From positions 124,001 through 188,000 of the forward strand of contig JAFKAC010000010.1 in assembly GCA_025766275.1 (NCBI GenBank): a stretch of 64,000 bases of DNA, in the 5' to 3' direction. The DNA comes from Lactarius indigo (Eukaryota > Basidiomycota > Agaricomycetes > Russulales > Russulaceae). Shown here one piece after another: positions 43,365-53,868 of this stretch; the stretch's first letter is position 1, and the number at the start of each line of letters is the position of its first letter. A model generated the notes under the pieces. It made no database searches. It was not told where the DNA came from and was given only the letters and a program-made list of their open reading frames with translations. The position numbers and the translations under genes were made by a program.

Positions 43365-44411
43365 CCACAGAACCATCCAAGTCGAACACTATGCCTGTAC
43401 AAGTGTAACACTTGGACCACCAGAAGCAATGTGCCTGCAGTCGCAGAAAGATTGGAAGAACTAGAGAAGATCAGAGCAGAAGTGCAAGACAATATAGAAA
43501 TGGCACAGAAGGTGATGGCAATGAAACATCGAAGAACAAAGTTCATGCCATATAAAGAAGGAGAAGAAGTTTGGATAGAAGGAACAAATATCAAAACAAT
43601 CTATCCATTAGCAAAACTGTCTCCAAAGAGATATGGGCCATTTAAAATAATGGGAAAACTATCAGATGCAGTGTACCAAGTGGAGCTACCATGGCAATGG
43701 AAAATCCACAATGTGTTCCATGCCAACCTTCTAACCCCATATAGGGAAATGGAACTCCACAGACCAAACTATACCTGACCAGCGCCTGATATGATACAGG
43801 GGGAACCAGAATATAAAGTCAAGAAGATTCTAGATATGAAGCCACAAGGTAGAGGGTGCAAGATGCACTACCTAATCAAGTGGAAGGGATATCCCACAAG
43901 TGACAACTCCTGGGAACCAGAAGAAAATTTACATGCAGATGACATGATAGCAGACTTCAAGCAGAGATTGAAAGGCAAGAGCAAACAGATAAAAAGGGCA
44001 TATGGAGAAGAAACAATGACACATCCTCTTTTCCACAAATTCATTGCTCAACTACTCTTGCTTCTCACCCTTTGCTCCTGCAGCATGTCTGCCTACTCTG
44101 CCCCCACCACTGTCAACACCACTCAGCACCCCATCCTCAGCATTGTCATCCCCACCAGTAGCCTCTTTGAGGTTCCATCTCTCCAAGCCCAGGGGGAGAT
44201 GGACAGCACACAGAACACCTCCAAGTTCGAGGAGGTTGTTCCAGAAGATGAGGACTGGATCATCCTCGACAACATTGACACTCTTCCTCCCCAACTTGCC
44301 AAGAAAAGCTCTCTGTTCAAGAGCGAACCATGGTTCACTTTTGTATCAAAAGCTTCCCAGTCCTCCCACAACAACCATCCCTTCTTTATACCTTCCATTA
44401 CTAGTCTAGCT
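43365..44411 (+). pseudogene. Gypsy4 pol 3' fragment: integrase C-terminus, chromodomain, extension
   Basis: Starts inside the integrase C-terminal region (R-L-E-E-L-E-K, then K-L-S-P-K-R-Y-G-P-F-K-I and I-H-N-V-F-H-A-N-L-L-T-P-Y). TGA 43776-43778 occupies the position where gypsy1 has CGA (N-Y-T-R-P). The chromodomain follows (L-I-K-W-K-G-Y…W-E-P-E). After it comes a different tail with a hydrophobic stretch (L-L-L-L-L-T-L-C near 44050). All upstream parts of the element are missing. Confidence 0.85.
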
Positions 44412-44998
44412 TGTTACAAATTCTTTTCTCTTGGACTCATTCCTTTCTTACTTTACCTTTCCTCTCCTGATATCCCATGAGCCCTGTACGATTACGTGGA
44501 CTTTACAATTACCTGGTTCCTATCGCACACCCTGCTTATCAATGATCTCTTTTGATAAAGCTTATATGTGCTGGTTTCCGTCCCCTTTTCACTCATGTGC
44601 AAGCCCACATGATTCACCTTTGTTCTGAGTATATCCATGCCTTGTCCATCTTATGTCTCTCCCTTTATCTCCCAGTCTGGCAATAACACCATATGTTTGT
44701 AATGGCCATACAGCCCCATTTGTATTTAAACCTAGCCCAACCTAGCTTGTATGGTAGACTAGACTTCTTGTGTACTACTACACTCGTCTAACATGGAGTG
44801 CCTTTGTGCCTTTCCCTGTCTCGTGATCCCCATTTCTGCTAGGTCTTCACACCTTAGCATTTCCTCTACAGTTCAAGTGACCTACGTCCTTGTAACCCTT
44901 GTGCACCACTCTGCTGAAGTCAGGCCTTTGAGCTTGCACTACCATGTATTGACTGACTTGGTACAGGTCATACCTAATGCCCCTGTAGTGGCGTTACA
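44412..44998 (+). repeat. Gypsy4 3' LTR
   Basis: 587 bp, TGTTACAAAT…GGCGTTACA, a diverged relative of the gypsy1 LTR. It keeps TATTTAA (44723-44729) and AGACTAGACTT (44756-44766) at unchanged spacing. Confidence 0.9.
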
Positions 44999-45291
44999 GA
45001 TAGCACTTCTTTACCTTTGCTGCAGCGTGTGCCTGTTGAGCCCCTGTTTAGCTCACATTGGGCTGACATGTGATCCCCATTTGCCTAGTCTTTGCTAAGT
45101 CATTTACACCTAATCAGAGTCCAAGTCAGACTAATGCTGGTGGAGCATAACAGTGAAGCTGGGGATACAATACATTCTTCAGGTCTTCAAGTCATGTGAC
45201 CCACTGCAGATTGCCAGGACACAACATTCATGTGGGTAAGTCACATATTTTACTCAATCTTTTCAGCAATTGACTTGGACATGATCAGTAC

Positions 45292-45690
45292 ATGATGTTA
45301 GTAGATAAATTTGCACACATGCACCATTGCAAACCAAACTTCAAGCTGCAGACCTTTTATGGTCAACTTGAACATCTGTATCTCATCATTTTTTCTTGTT
45401 CTGACACCTGGGTAGACCCTGAGAAGCCAACTATCATCGCTGCAATTCGAAACTGCAAGATCAAAACCCCAGGACCAACTGATCTTGAAGGCATCAATAT
45501 CCATCTGTACAACACAACAGGCAGTCTCAATCTCATTGACATCACAAGCATCCAGGCCCTAGTTGGCTGTGTCAAGTATACAGTCAATGGTGGCAGGTGG
45601 GCTATCATTGACTGAAGTGGTGGACTTGCCCATGCTGAGTGGGATCCCACAGGCAATGATGATGAGGTATTCAATGGCAGTGATATCAAT
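45292..45690 (+). pseudogene. DNA-transposon-derived protein fragment
   Basis: Encodes I-I-A-A-I-R-N-C…I-H-L-Y-N-T-T-G-S-L…V-G-C-V-K-Y…W-A-I-I-D, then TGA (45613-45615), then S-G-G-L-A-H-A-E-W-D. The pattern W-A-I-I-D-R-S-G is common in transposon-borne proteins of basidiomycetes. The TGA is again where CGA (Arg) is expected. The exact superfamily is not assigned. Confidence 0.45.
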
Positions 45691-46034
45691 GGTATTTAGC
45701 TACAGTAACGTCGGCAACAATAATAATAATAAAACTGTATTATACTGAGTCAGACAGATGTGGCATGTGTGTTGTACTAGTGTAGAGTCAGAGATACTGC
45801 TGATATTCATCCATGATTTTCAGTTTTCCCATTATAGACGTGTTTTAGGATGACAATTGAACATTGTTTTGTTTTGCATGATTTTCAGCAGGTAATAGAA
45901 ATATTTTATTTGGATGATTATCAGCACCACAAGTTAGGATGAAATGAAATCAGCCTCTAAGTCGTCTACGCTAGGCTGAAATCTGAAAATCATTACCAAT
46001 TTGGATGATTTTCATCCAATTCGACGTTCACAGT
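45691..46034. other. AT-rich spacer with short GATGATTTTCA repeats
   Basis: Several copies of (G/C)ATGATTTTCA and close variants. No gene. It ends at the left border of the segmental duplication. Confidence 0.4.
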
Positions 46035-46110
46035 GGCGAGGAACAGGACTTGTCGGCGGAGGAAAGGGGATGACATAGGAAACACGGCGACGTGGGGGTG
46101 GAGGCGCCAT
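46035..46110 (-). pseudogene. WDR48 5' fragment
   Basis: Matches the first codons of the WDR48 pseudogene (ATG at 46108-46110, M-A-P-P-P-P-R-R-R-V-S-Y-V-I-P). The homology ends after about 25 codons, which is the left border of duplication copy 2. Confidence 0.85.
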
Positions 46111-46282
46111 TCACACCTCCAGGAGAACCTCGGTGCACGGTAACTTTCCTTTCTTGTTTTTTTTTTTTTGCAAGGGCGCTTTTTCTTTAGGTACTACTAC
46201 ATACAGTACAGCCGACGATATACCCGCCCCTCAAATGTGTGGAAACAATAAAATACACCAAAGTCACTACAAACGCTGCTAT

Positions 46283-47698
46283 TCACGAACTGCCAACGTC
46301 CGCAGTTTTCATCCACTCCATCACCTTGCTTCGGCTAGCCTCCTGAACCTTCAATTCCTCTTCCTCCCTTCGCTTCTCCCTCCTCTTAGAGGCCTCTTCC
46401 GGCGTAATTTCTAGCACGGACATTAAAAACGCATTGACATCATCCATCGCTTTCGCCATTTCGTCCCCCGTCCTTGTGAAGGTGTAACGTGATGATGTAG
46501 TGGGAGGGTGGGAGGGGTCATGACAATCGACTGGGTTGCCGGGAACATAGGTGGGGTCGCGAGATTCGTCGTTGTCTGAATTGTTGGAAAGCTCCTCGCT
46601 GTCGGATGGCGTCCTGGGTTCGATTGTTGGAATATTAATGTAGTGTTCCTTGCGGTAGTTTCCCATCACATCGTGAACGGTTCTACGGTGACGCATGCTG
46701 TTCCACTGCTTGTAAGCGGCAATACCATACACGTAATCGAGGATGACCACAGAAGGTAGCGAGTTTGTGCTCCCGAACAGGGCATCCACGTTTAAACCTA
46801 ACGTGAAGGCGACATCATGGCGCAATGTTCCTGCGCTCCTGATAGTTTCAGCCGTGACCGGGTCATATCCAGGAGGCATCGCCAAGCGATGCAAAGTAAA
46901 GTGATCCGTGGGCACGGGACCTCCTCTGTCAGAGGGTTCGACTCTCAGAATGTCGGTGGGATCCAGTCCGTAATTTGGCGTCTAAAATACCATTATAAAC
47001 GCGCCTAAACAGGAACTGCCAAAATTTCGTGCCTTCAAGAAGGCAACTTCTCCTATACCAAGTTTCGCATGCAAGTGCTTGGCCAAAAACACACCATTCT
47101 CAACGTCATGAATATGAATCACAGGTGGCGGGTCCTTATTCTCATAAAGGGGCCAACGATCTCGGACAACCGTAAGAATGTACTAGAAGAGACCATCATT
47201 TAGGAAGCATATTGATGATCATAGTCATTATTTGTTACCTCATCGCCTTTGCCCCTTGGGATAATATGTGCTGCGTCGCAACATTCTGGCACATCTCGTG
47301 TGATGACACAGAGCTCACCATCTCGGGCCATGATTTGCCGTCTGAAATGGTTGCGGCGTGGTGTCCGATTAGTAGACGTCATTCTCTCATTTAAACCTTC
47401 GTGGTCGACGAAGATACATCGGCCTGGAGAAGTGGGCGGTGAGCAACGACCTCACATGCAAGAAGCACCTACTCGAAGGTCTATAGAAGTATCTATTGTC
47501 ATCAACCAACTCGGTGCTGTCATAGTCGACTGGGGGGCCGCCGTGCACCGCAGAAAGATCACCGCGGGCTCCACAAATGCAATACAATACATATCGCAGC
47601 CATTTGAAAGGGCGGGTAGATAACCTCCGGATATCGTCGAGGGGAATAGAGAGGAAGGAACGTTGGGAACCGTCAACGTCTAGAGAGATTTCAACCAT
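46283..47698 (-). CDS. HNH_2-type nuclease-fold protein, HNH-2
   Basis: Four exons matching HNH-1: 47698-47473, 47423-47239, 47182-47033 and 46981-46283, in total 1260 nt (419 aa), frame open. The first exon lengths (226, 185, 150) are identical to HNH-1. The last exon is 27 nt longer (an insert of Ser/Asn/Asp residues near D-S-E-E-L-S-N-N-S). The HNH motif residues are unchanged. Intron 3 begins GC instead of GT (HNH-1 has GT), so splicing there may be weak. It is divergent from nucleostemin C with a 136-bp gap. Function unknown. Confidence 0.83.
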
Positions 47699-47834
47699 GG
47701 TGATGATGCAATGCTGGTTCAAGAGGATTTCAGCACCCGGACCGGACCGGACCCAGTGACTGCGAGCTCACGCGCTTTACAGAGATTTACAGAGGCCGAC
47801 TTATCTTACACTCTCCCACTGACGCCGATTCATC
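47699..47834. promoter_or_regulatory. Divergent promoter region, HNH-2 / nucleostemin C
   Basis: A 136-bp gap. CCGGACCGGACCGGACCC near 47737 matches the motif in the paralogous gap. Confidence 0.5.
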
Positions 47835-49952
47835 ATGGGAAGAAACAGTAAGAAAGAATACAATCTTTTACTTCAGACCCTGTAACCTTTTCAAATAGAA
47901 GTAAAAAAGCCAACCCTGCCCCTCAAATCAAGTACCCATCCAGTTCATCTTTCAGGCAGGAACACACAACAGCTAACACCGCAACCGACACAGAACTCAA
48001 GAAAGACCCAGGCGTGCCGCGCCTTCCCGATCTCAAAGTCCGCAGCGCAGAAATACAGCGCAGACGCTCCGTACGTCCCCCTCTCCTCGCCGCCCCGACT
48101 CTCTGACCAGCCAAGCCCAGTCCCCTCTGCGCGACCCCCCACACGGAGACGCGACGATGGCGTCAGAGCCGACGCTCTCCTCGCTCGCGCAGCTAGCAGC
48201 CTCCGCCGCCGCCGCGACGCCCGCTGATGCGTCGGAGCTGGCTGGTGGTGGTGGTGGTGGTGGTGGGACCGGGAAGACGACGACGAAGGAGCAGCTGCGC
48301 CGGCACTATATACGCGCGCTGCACAAGGTCGTCGAAGAAGCAGACGTCGTGCTGCTCGTGCTGGACGCGCGTGACCCGGCTGGGTGTCGCAGTCGGCTGG
48401 TCGAGGAGGAGGTGCGTCGGCGCGAGGGTGAGGGCAAGCGGCTCGTGTTCGTGCTCAACAAGATCGGTGCGTGCGTTTGTCCAATACACACACTCTCCAC
48501 ACTCCACTACCATAATTGATTTTTTAGACCTGGTGCCGCGAGAGAATGCACAGGCATGGCTGAAGCACCTCCGTCATACGACCCCGACGCTGCCATTCCG
48601 CTCCGCGGGCTCGCACCAACGCACGAACCTCTCCTCTGGTACTGCGCCGGCGCTCCTACGCCTGCTCAAGGCGTACAAGCCGAGCGCGGCGCAGAGCATG
48701 ACCGTCGGGGTCGTTGGCTTCCCGAATGTTGGCAAAAGCAGTCTGATCAATACGCTTAAGCGTGCCAAGGTCGGCACCTTTTTTTTTTGTGTCCCCTTCC
48801 TCGGCAGTCAGTTGTATTGAGATGCGTATGGGGAAGGTGTGCGCTGTAGCTGGGCAAGCGGGACATACAAAAGAGCTGCAATCTATTCAGCTCGAGCGCG
48901 GGCTGCGGATCGTCGACTCGCCTGGCGTCATCTTTGACGACGATGAGGGCATACAGGGCCAAAACGAGTCGTCTGTACTCCTGCGTAACGTCGTCAAACC
49001 GGAGGATGTCGACGATCCCATCTCCGTCGGTACGTTCCTGCCCTTTCTCTCTCTCCCATCCGAGCTCCATTCCAACACCTCTCCACCGAAAGTCGAGGAG
49101 ATCCTCGTGCGCACGCAAGTCGAAAAGCTAATGAAGATCTACAACCTGCCCTCGTTCAACACGGCGCTCGAATTCCTAACGATGCTCGCGCTAAGCACCG
49201 GCCGTCTCCTCCGAGTCTGTCTCTCCCTCTCCCTCTCCCTCCTCTCGAACTAACTAAACCTTCACACTCAGGGCGGAACACCCGACATCCTCGCCGCAGC
49301 GCGCCAAGTGCTCGTCGACTGGAACCATCACAAAATACCTTTCTTCTCCGAGCCGCCCGCGCTACACGCGGCACACGTGCCATCCACGGTGCCCGGCCCA
49401 GCGCAGCAGATCGCACCGGGCGCCGAGATGACCGGAAATGCGCAGATCGTGGGCGCGTTGGGCGCGCCGTTCGTCCTGGAGGGCCTGTTTGGCGAGGCGG
49501 ACGCCGAGGCGATGATGGATGCTGAGCCGGCAGCCGAAGACGCTACGTATTCGGGTATGGAAGTCGAGGACGAGTCGCGGGGGGGCATGCAGATCGACGA
49601 CGATGACGGTCTAGCGTACGTTTTTTTTTTTATCCTCAGCCTTCCTGGTAAAAGGAGTGAGTGACCTGACGCCCCCTTTTGCAGACCGGACACGACGGGG
49701 AGCTCACGCAAACGTGCACACTCGCCTGCACCGTTCAACTACCCGGGTTCCTCGGACGTCGCCGGCGACCAGCCAGACCCTGCGTTTCGCGCGCCGAAGA
49801 GGCTACGACGACTTGCTGTGCGCAGTGCCTCGATCCCCGCTGCGGCTATTGCGGTGCGCAGTCGACGCGCGGAACGACAAGCACGACGGAAGCGCGAGCG
49901 GGCTGCTGCTACTGCTGCCGTCGGCTCAGGGATGGAGGTCGACGGCAGATAA
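47835..49952 (+). CDS. Nucleostemin-type (GNL3 / Nug1) GTPase, copy C
   Basis: A nucleolar circularly permuted GTPase used in 60S ribosome assembly. Exons: 47899-48070, 48121-48466, 48528-48769, 48837-49029, 49093-49214, 49272-49615 and 49685-49952 (TAA 49950-49952). Motif order: K-K-D-P-G-V-P-R-L-P; D-A-R-D-P; G4 L-N-K-I-D split by an intron; G1 G-F-P-N-V-G-K-S-S; G3 D-S-P-G; a C-terminal domain; and a basic tail (R-R-A-E-R-Q-A-R-R-K-R-E-R). All these exons join in frame, about 562 aa. The shared ATG at 47835 would give a 13-nt first exon, but that is one base out of phase with the K-D-P-G-V-P frame, so the exact start is unresolved. This is the only copy with intact GTPase motifs. Confidence 0.9.
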
Positions 49953-50123
49953 GTTCATGAGGTGCCAACAAATGTATAGGGAGTGTCCTTCAAACGTGTT
50001 GTATTGTATGGACATGTTATACACAGAGTTTTACGAACCGTCGAAAATAATAAAGAAAAATAACGAATAAAATACGGAGTTTCTGTTTTTGCAGAAGATT
50101 TAAATATAGACGAAACTGTAGCT

Positions 50124-50595
50124 TCAGTCTACGTCACGATGCCGCTTGAACAGGTGCAAGCGGTGGTGCTTGTGCTCCTCGTCCGCAGCACCTGCACTCC
50201 AGCACCGGACCGCGGGCGCAGGCTCGCCGGCCAAATGCGGCGAGCCTCCAAACGTCGACGCATGAGCGGCCTTCGACAGCCCCCTAACACACACAACAAA
50301 AAAATCAACACCGAAGCCAACCAATAAACAGAAGACACGAACCGCTGGGTGGCGTCGAGGTAGTGCTCGCGGTCGAGCAGCGTCGCGCGTTTGCTTATGG
50401 GTACCGACACGCTATGGCTGGATACTTTCCAGCCGCGCTTTTCGAGTCTTTGTTGGAAGGAGGGGGGGTGTGAGGGAGTATGTAAGAGGAGAGGGGGGGA
50501 GGTGCTCACGAGGATTTGGTGGCGTCGACGGCGGCGCTGCATTTGCGGACTAGGAGGGCGATGATGAGGACTGAGCCTACGACGAATGCGACGGT
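50124..50595 (-). CDS. Small single-pass membrane protein, partial model
   Basis: Three exons read in frame on the minus strand: one from 50595 with a transmembrane segment T-V-A-F-V-V-G-S-V-L-I-I-A-L-L-V then R-K-C; a middle exon with L-E-K-R-G-W-K-V-S-S-H-S-V; and a last exon 50283-50124 ending H-L-F-K-R-H-R-D-V-D. Introns are GT-AG. The start exon was not found. It is about 100 residues without a known domain; the positive residues after the segment suggest the C-terminus is cytosolic. Function unknown. Confidence 0.5.
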
Positions 50596-51288
50596 CTGGC
50601 GTGTGAGTGTGTGAGTGAGTGGGCTATTAAAGCTGGTTTAACGACGCACGAATAAAAGATCAATTCTGTTTTTGGACGCTAAGAGTTGAGTATAACGGAC
50701 GGGTTACGAGAAGAAAAGGGACGTACAATTTATGCATGAGTATAGAGTAGAGTTGTAGTAGTTAGGGGGGGGGCAAGTGTACGTACGGATATATCATCTT
50801 GAAATACAGTGTTGCTCTCTGTGTGCGCGCATCTCCTATTACTTGGATCCGCTGAAGCACTGATGTCACAGCCTTGCACCACCCGATCACAACCCTATAT
50901 GGCAACGTCGGGGATCATGCAATCATGGTCACGAGGGCAACGATGGAAAAACATCATTTTTATTTCCTCATTTCTTTCGTTCTCCCGTACAACGGCATAG
51001 AATACATACATACGCAGACCATTGGACACACTTCATCAAGCACACACACACCATCGCAGAAAGAAAGAAAGAAAGAAAGAAAAAATGGGGTGGAACAGGA
51101 ACGAATGAGAAGGGAAAAAAAGATTGGGGATGAGATGAGATGAGACAGGAACGAGTCCGGATAATGATGCAACACACGGTTGGCTCGGTCTGGGGGGCTC
51201 TACCCACCAAAGGCGATACAGACGACGACAAACAACAAATTTTCGCCAAAATTGAGGGCGATACGAACCTCTAATTCCGCTCCTCACC
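50596..51288. other. Intergenic, no gene seen
   Basis: It may hold the first exon of the small membrane protein. It includes a (AAAG)n microsatellite at about 51057-51083. Confidence 0.4.
51057..51083. repeat. (AAAG)n microsatellite
   Basis: Six to seven AAAG units. Confidence 0.9.
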
Positions 51289-53727
51289 TCACGCAAACGC
51301 CAGAGCGGACCACGCCGCCACAGCACCAACAGCAGCCGCCGCAGCCGTGTGCATCGCCGCCAACGCAAAACGGCGCGCGCGCTTCTTCCTAGGCTGAGAG
51401 CACGGCCGTACTCTTTCGTCGTCCTCTGCCTCTTCTTCAACAGCGTCGTCGTCGCCGCGCTTACGCTTGCGTGTGGGCGTAGTATCCTCCGACTGCGCCA
51501 CATGAGCGCCCAGCGCGCTGGGCGCGTGCGTGCATGGACTTACCTCGGTGGTAACCACGCTCGCCGCCGCCGCCGCCGCCGCCTGCTCCGCTGCTGCTGC
51601 TGCCATTCGAGACTCGGCCGACTCGGCCTGGGCCTTTGCCTCAGCGACTGCTGCCTCTGCAGACGACAGGCGTCCTTGCAGTTCCGCCAAGAGGCCCTCG
51701 GCAGCCTGCACGCGGGTGCGGAGCGCCTTGGCGTCCTCGTTCACACGCAGGGCACTGTGGAGGTCGGCCTGCGCGGCGTCGAGGCGGGATGCGAGCGCCT
51801 CGGTGCGGTCAGAGAGTAGCTTGTGGTCCGTCTGCGTCTTGCGGTGCGCGATCTGCATACGCAGGACGTTTCCCTGTTCGGTTTGGCAGGTCGGTAACAA
51901 TGACACTGAGAAGTGAAAAGAAAACCGTACCCAGAGGTTGACGAGCGCCTCGTCAAGCGACGAGAGGCGCGCGTCAATGGTCATGCCTGACGTATTGATG
52001 GCGGCAGAAGCAGGCGTGTCGGTGGATGATGGTCCAGCAACGGCCGTAGGCACGACGAGTGGAGCTGGTTCGAAAGAAGTCGACACTCCTGTGGGAGGAG
52101 TGGCGTCCAAATCAGCTTCACCATCCGCGTCGATGTCCGAAGCGGCATCCTCAGCGAGGTGCTCGGCGCTCTCAGAAGCCTGCGCAATCACAGATAACGC
52201 GGGAGTTCCTTCAGCCGCGTTCTCCGTCTCCATCTGCGACCGGGACTCAGGCTCGGACCGCTGCTGCTGTTGCTGATGCCCAAGAACCCCGTCAGGCACA
52301 AACTCGAACTGGGGTTCATCCTGGACGTCCTCTGAATCCTCCTCCCAAGGCGACACGACGGCGCAGCGAATCGGCGATCCCGGATACGCCCCAATGATGG
52401 GCGGCTCCTCAGGAGCTGGATTAACATGCGCTTCGGTCTGCACGACAGATGCGAGAGCTTCCTCGATGACCTCCTCGGGGACGTCATGCAAGAGGTTCGC
52501 AACCGCAGGAGTGGGAGGGGAGGAGATGTCCATGGGCTCTTCGGCACCGATTTCATGACTCGCGTTAGCGGGGTGTAACGCCGGGACTCTCTGAGGGCCA
52601 TCGAACCACAGCTCGAGAGAGGACCTACGTTCGAGGCCGAGCGGTTGTGCGGGATGCATGTTCAAATGCGTGTGAGCGGCGTGTGCGTGCATATACGGGG
52701 CGTGATGCATCACATGGCGTGAGGCAAGCAGGCCGAGGCCTTGCAGGGATGGCAGAGGCGCGTAACAAGCGCCCGCACTTTGCGCCTGACCGTGACCTCC
52801 GAACGACGTTGTAGGATAGTCCTCTGACAGATCCGGATAATCGTCTTCCTCGTCTTCCTCATCCTCCTCTCCGTCATGATCGCTCTGGGAGAAATCCTCC
52901 TCTGAGGACCCGGGAGAGGAATGGGATCGAGAGGAAGGGGAGAGCGGGCCGAAGCAGCCGTAGCGCCCAGAAGAGGAAGACTTCGGAGCCGCGACGGGGA
53001 GCTTGCCCTTGATTGGGGTAGTAGGACTCGGTGGGGTGTCAACGAGAGAGATAATCGGTGGAGAGACCGGGGACGCTGGGACGGCCTCCGTGTCGTAGAT
53101 GAGCATCACGTTGGCGGTTATCGGAGAAACTGAATAGGGTTCTTTGCCGACGGCCTTGCCAAAGGTGAGGGTATCGCCGTCCTGGAGGACGATCGGGACA
53201 TCGGGGAGAATTGGACGAGAGACGATTTCGTCCCTTCTGAGCAGGTGCGTGCCATGATGGGAGTGAAGGTCGACGATGTAAACCTATGCATATACGGGTA
53301 TGAAATCGGCCAGGGGGGCATCAATCAGTACTTGAGATGATAGAGTGGGAATAACAGGGCTTACGTGTCCCGATGAGAACATGAGCTTTGCATGACGGCG
53401 GCTTATGACTGGGCAGCGGAACTGGATGGTATCTGGAGACTTTTCTGCATCAACTAGAGAGGAGGAAGCCCGACCGATATGGACGACGGTGGAGCGGGAC
53501 TTGAGGAAGCGAAGGGTCTGGGTTGGCTCGTCGCCTGTCTTTGGGATGACGAGCATTATTCCTATGAGTGGGTATGTCAGGATACGAATGATGGCACCAT
53601 CAGTCTGCGGGGCATTAGTAGACGCACCCGACGCCGGGGGCCGCAAGGGGGGGTGAGAAGGGTGGACATAGGGTTTGTGGGGGGAGACGGGAGACACCAT
53701 TCCCAAGAACTGGATATCGTCGTCCAT
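51289..53727 (-). CDS. FHA-domain, coiled-coil, tail-anchored protein (SLMAP / Far9-Far10 / Vps64 type)
   Basis: Four exons: 53727-53365, 53283-51931, 51873-51544 and 51492-51289, 749 aa. The FHA domain spans about residues 45-150: V-H-I-G-R, P-V-I-S-R-R-H-A-K-L and H-S-H-H-G-T-H are the phosphothreonine-binding signature. A long acidic, Ser-rich disordered region follows, then a coiled coil (A-S-R-L-D-A-A-Q-A-D-L… to E-S-R-M-A), a basic cluster R-K-K-R-A-R-R, and a C-terminal hydrophobic tail. This is the layout of the STRIPAK subunit SLMAP/Far10, which sits on nuclear or ER membranes. Introns of 57 and 51 nt are multiples of three and have no stop, so retained forms would be translatable. 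It is divergent from GPN1. Confidence 0.8.
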
Positions 53728-53868
53728 GACAGCAGCGGTGAAAGAGCAAAGCGAGTGGGTGGATGTGATGTGAATGTGTGGGTCTCTCTAGGCTAGGGCA
53801 CAGTGACTCCCCTTTATCGCTCTTATTAGGTCACAGTCACACACACACAGTCACGCTTCTCCTCGACC
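53728..53868. promoter_or_regulatory. Divergent promoter region, FHA protein / GPN1
   Basis: 141 bp between two opposite start codons, with a CA-rich stretch near 53830-53848. Confidence 0.5.

Larger units (their letters stand above)
46035..49018. repeat. Segmental duplication, copy 2
   Basis: Collinear with 9998-12952. The nucleostemin gene of this copy continues beyond the duplication border, so this locus looks closer to the original arrangement on its right side, while copy 1 keeps more of WDR48 on its left side. Confidence 0.9.
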
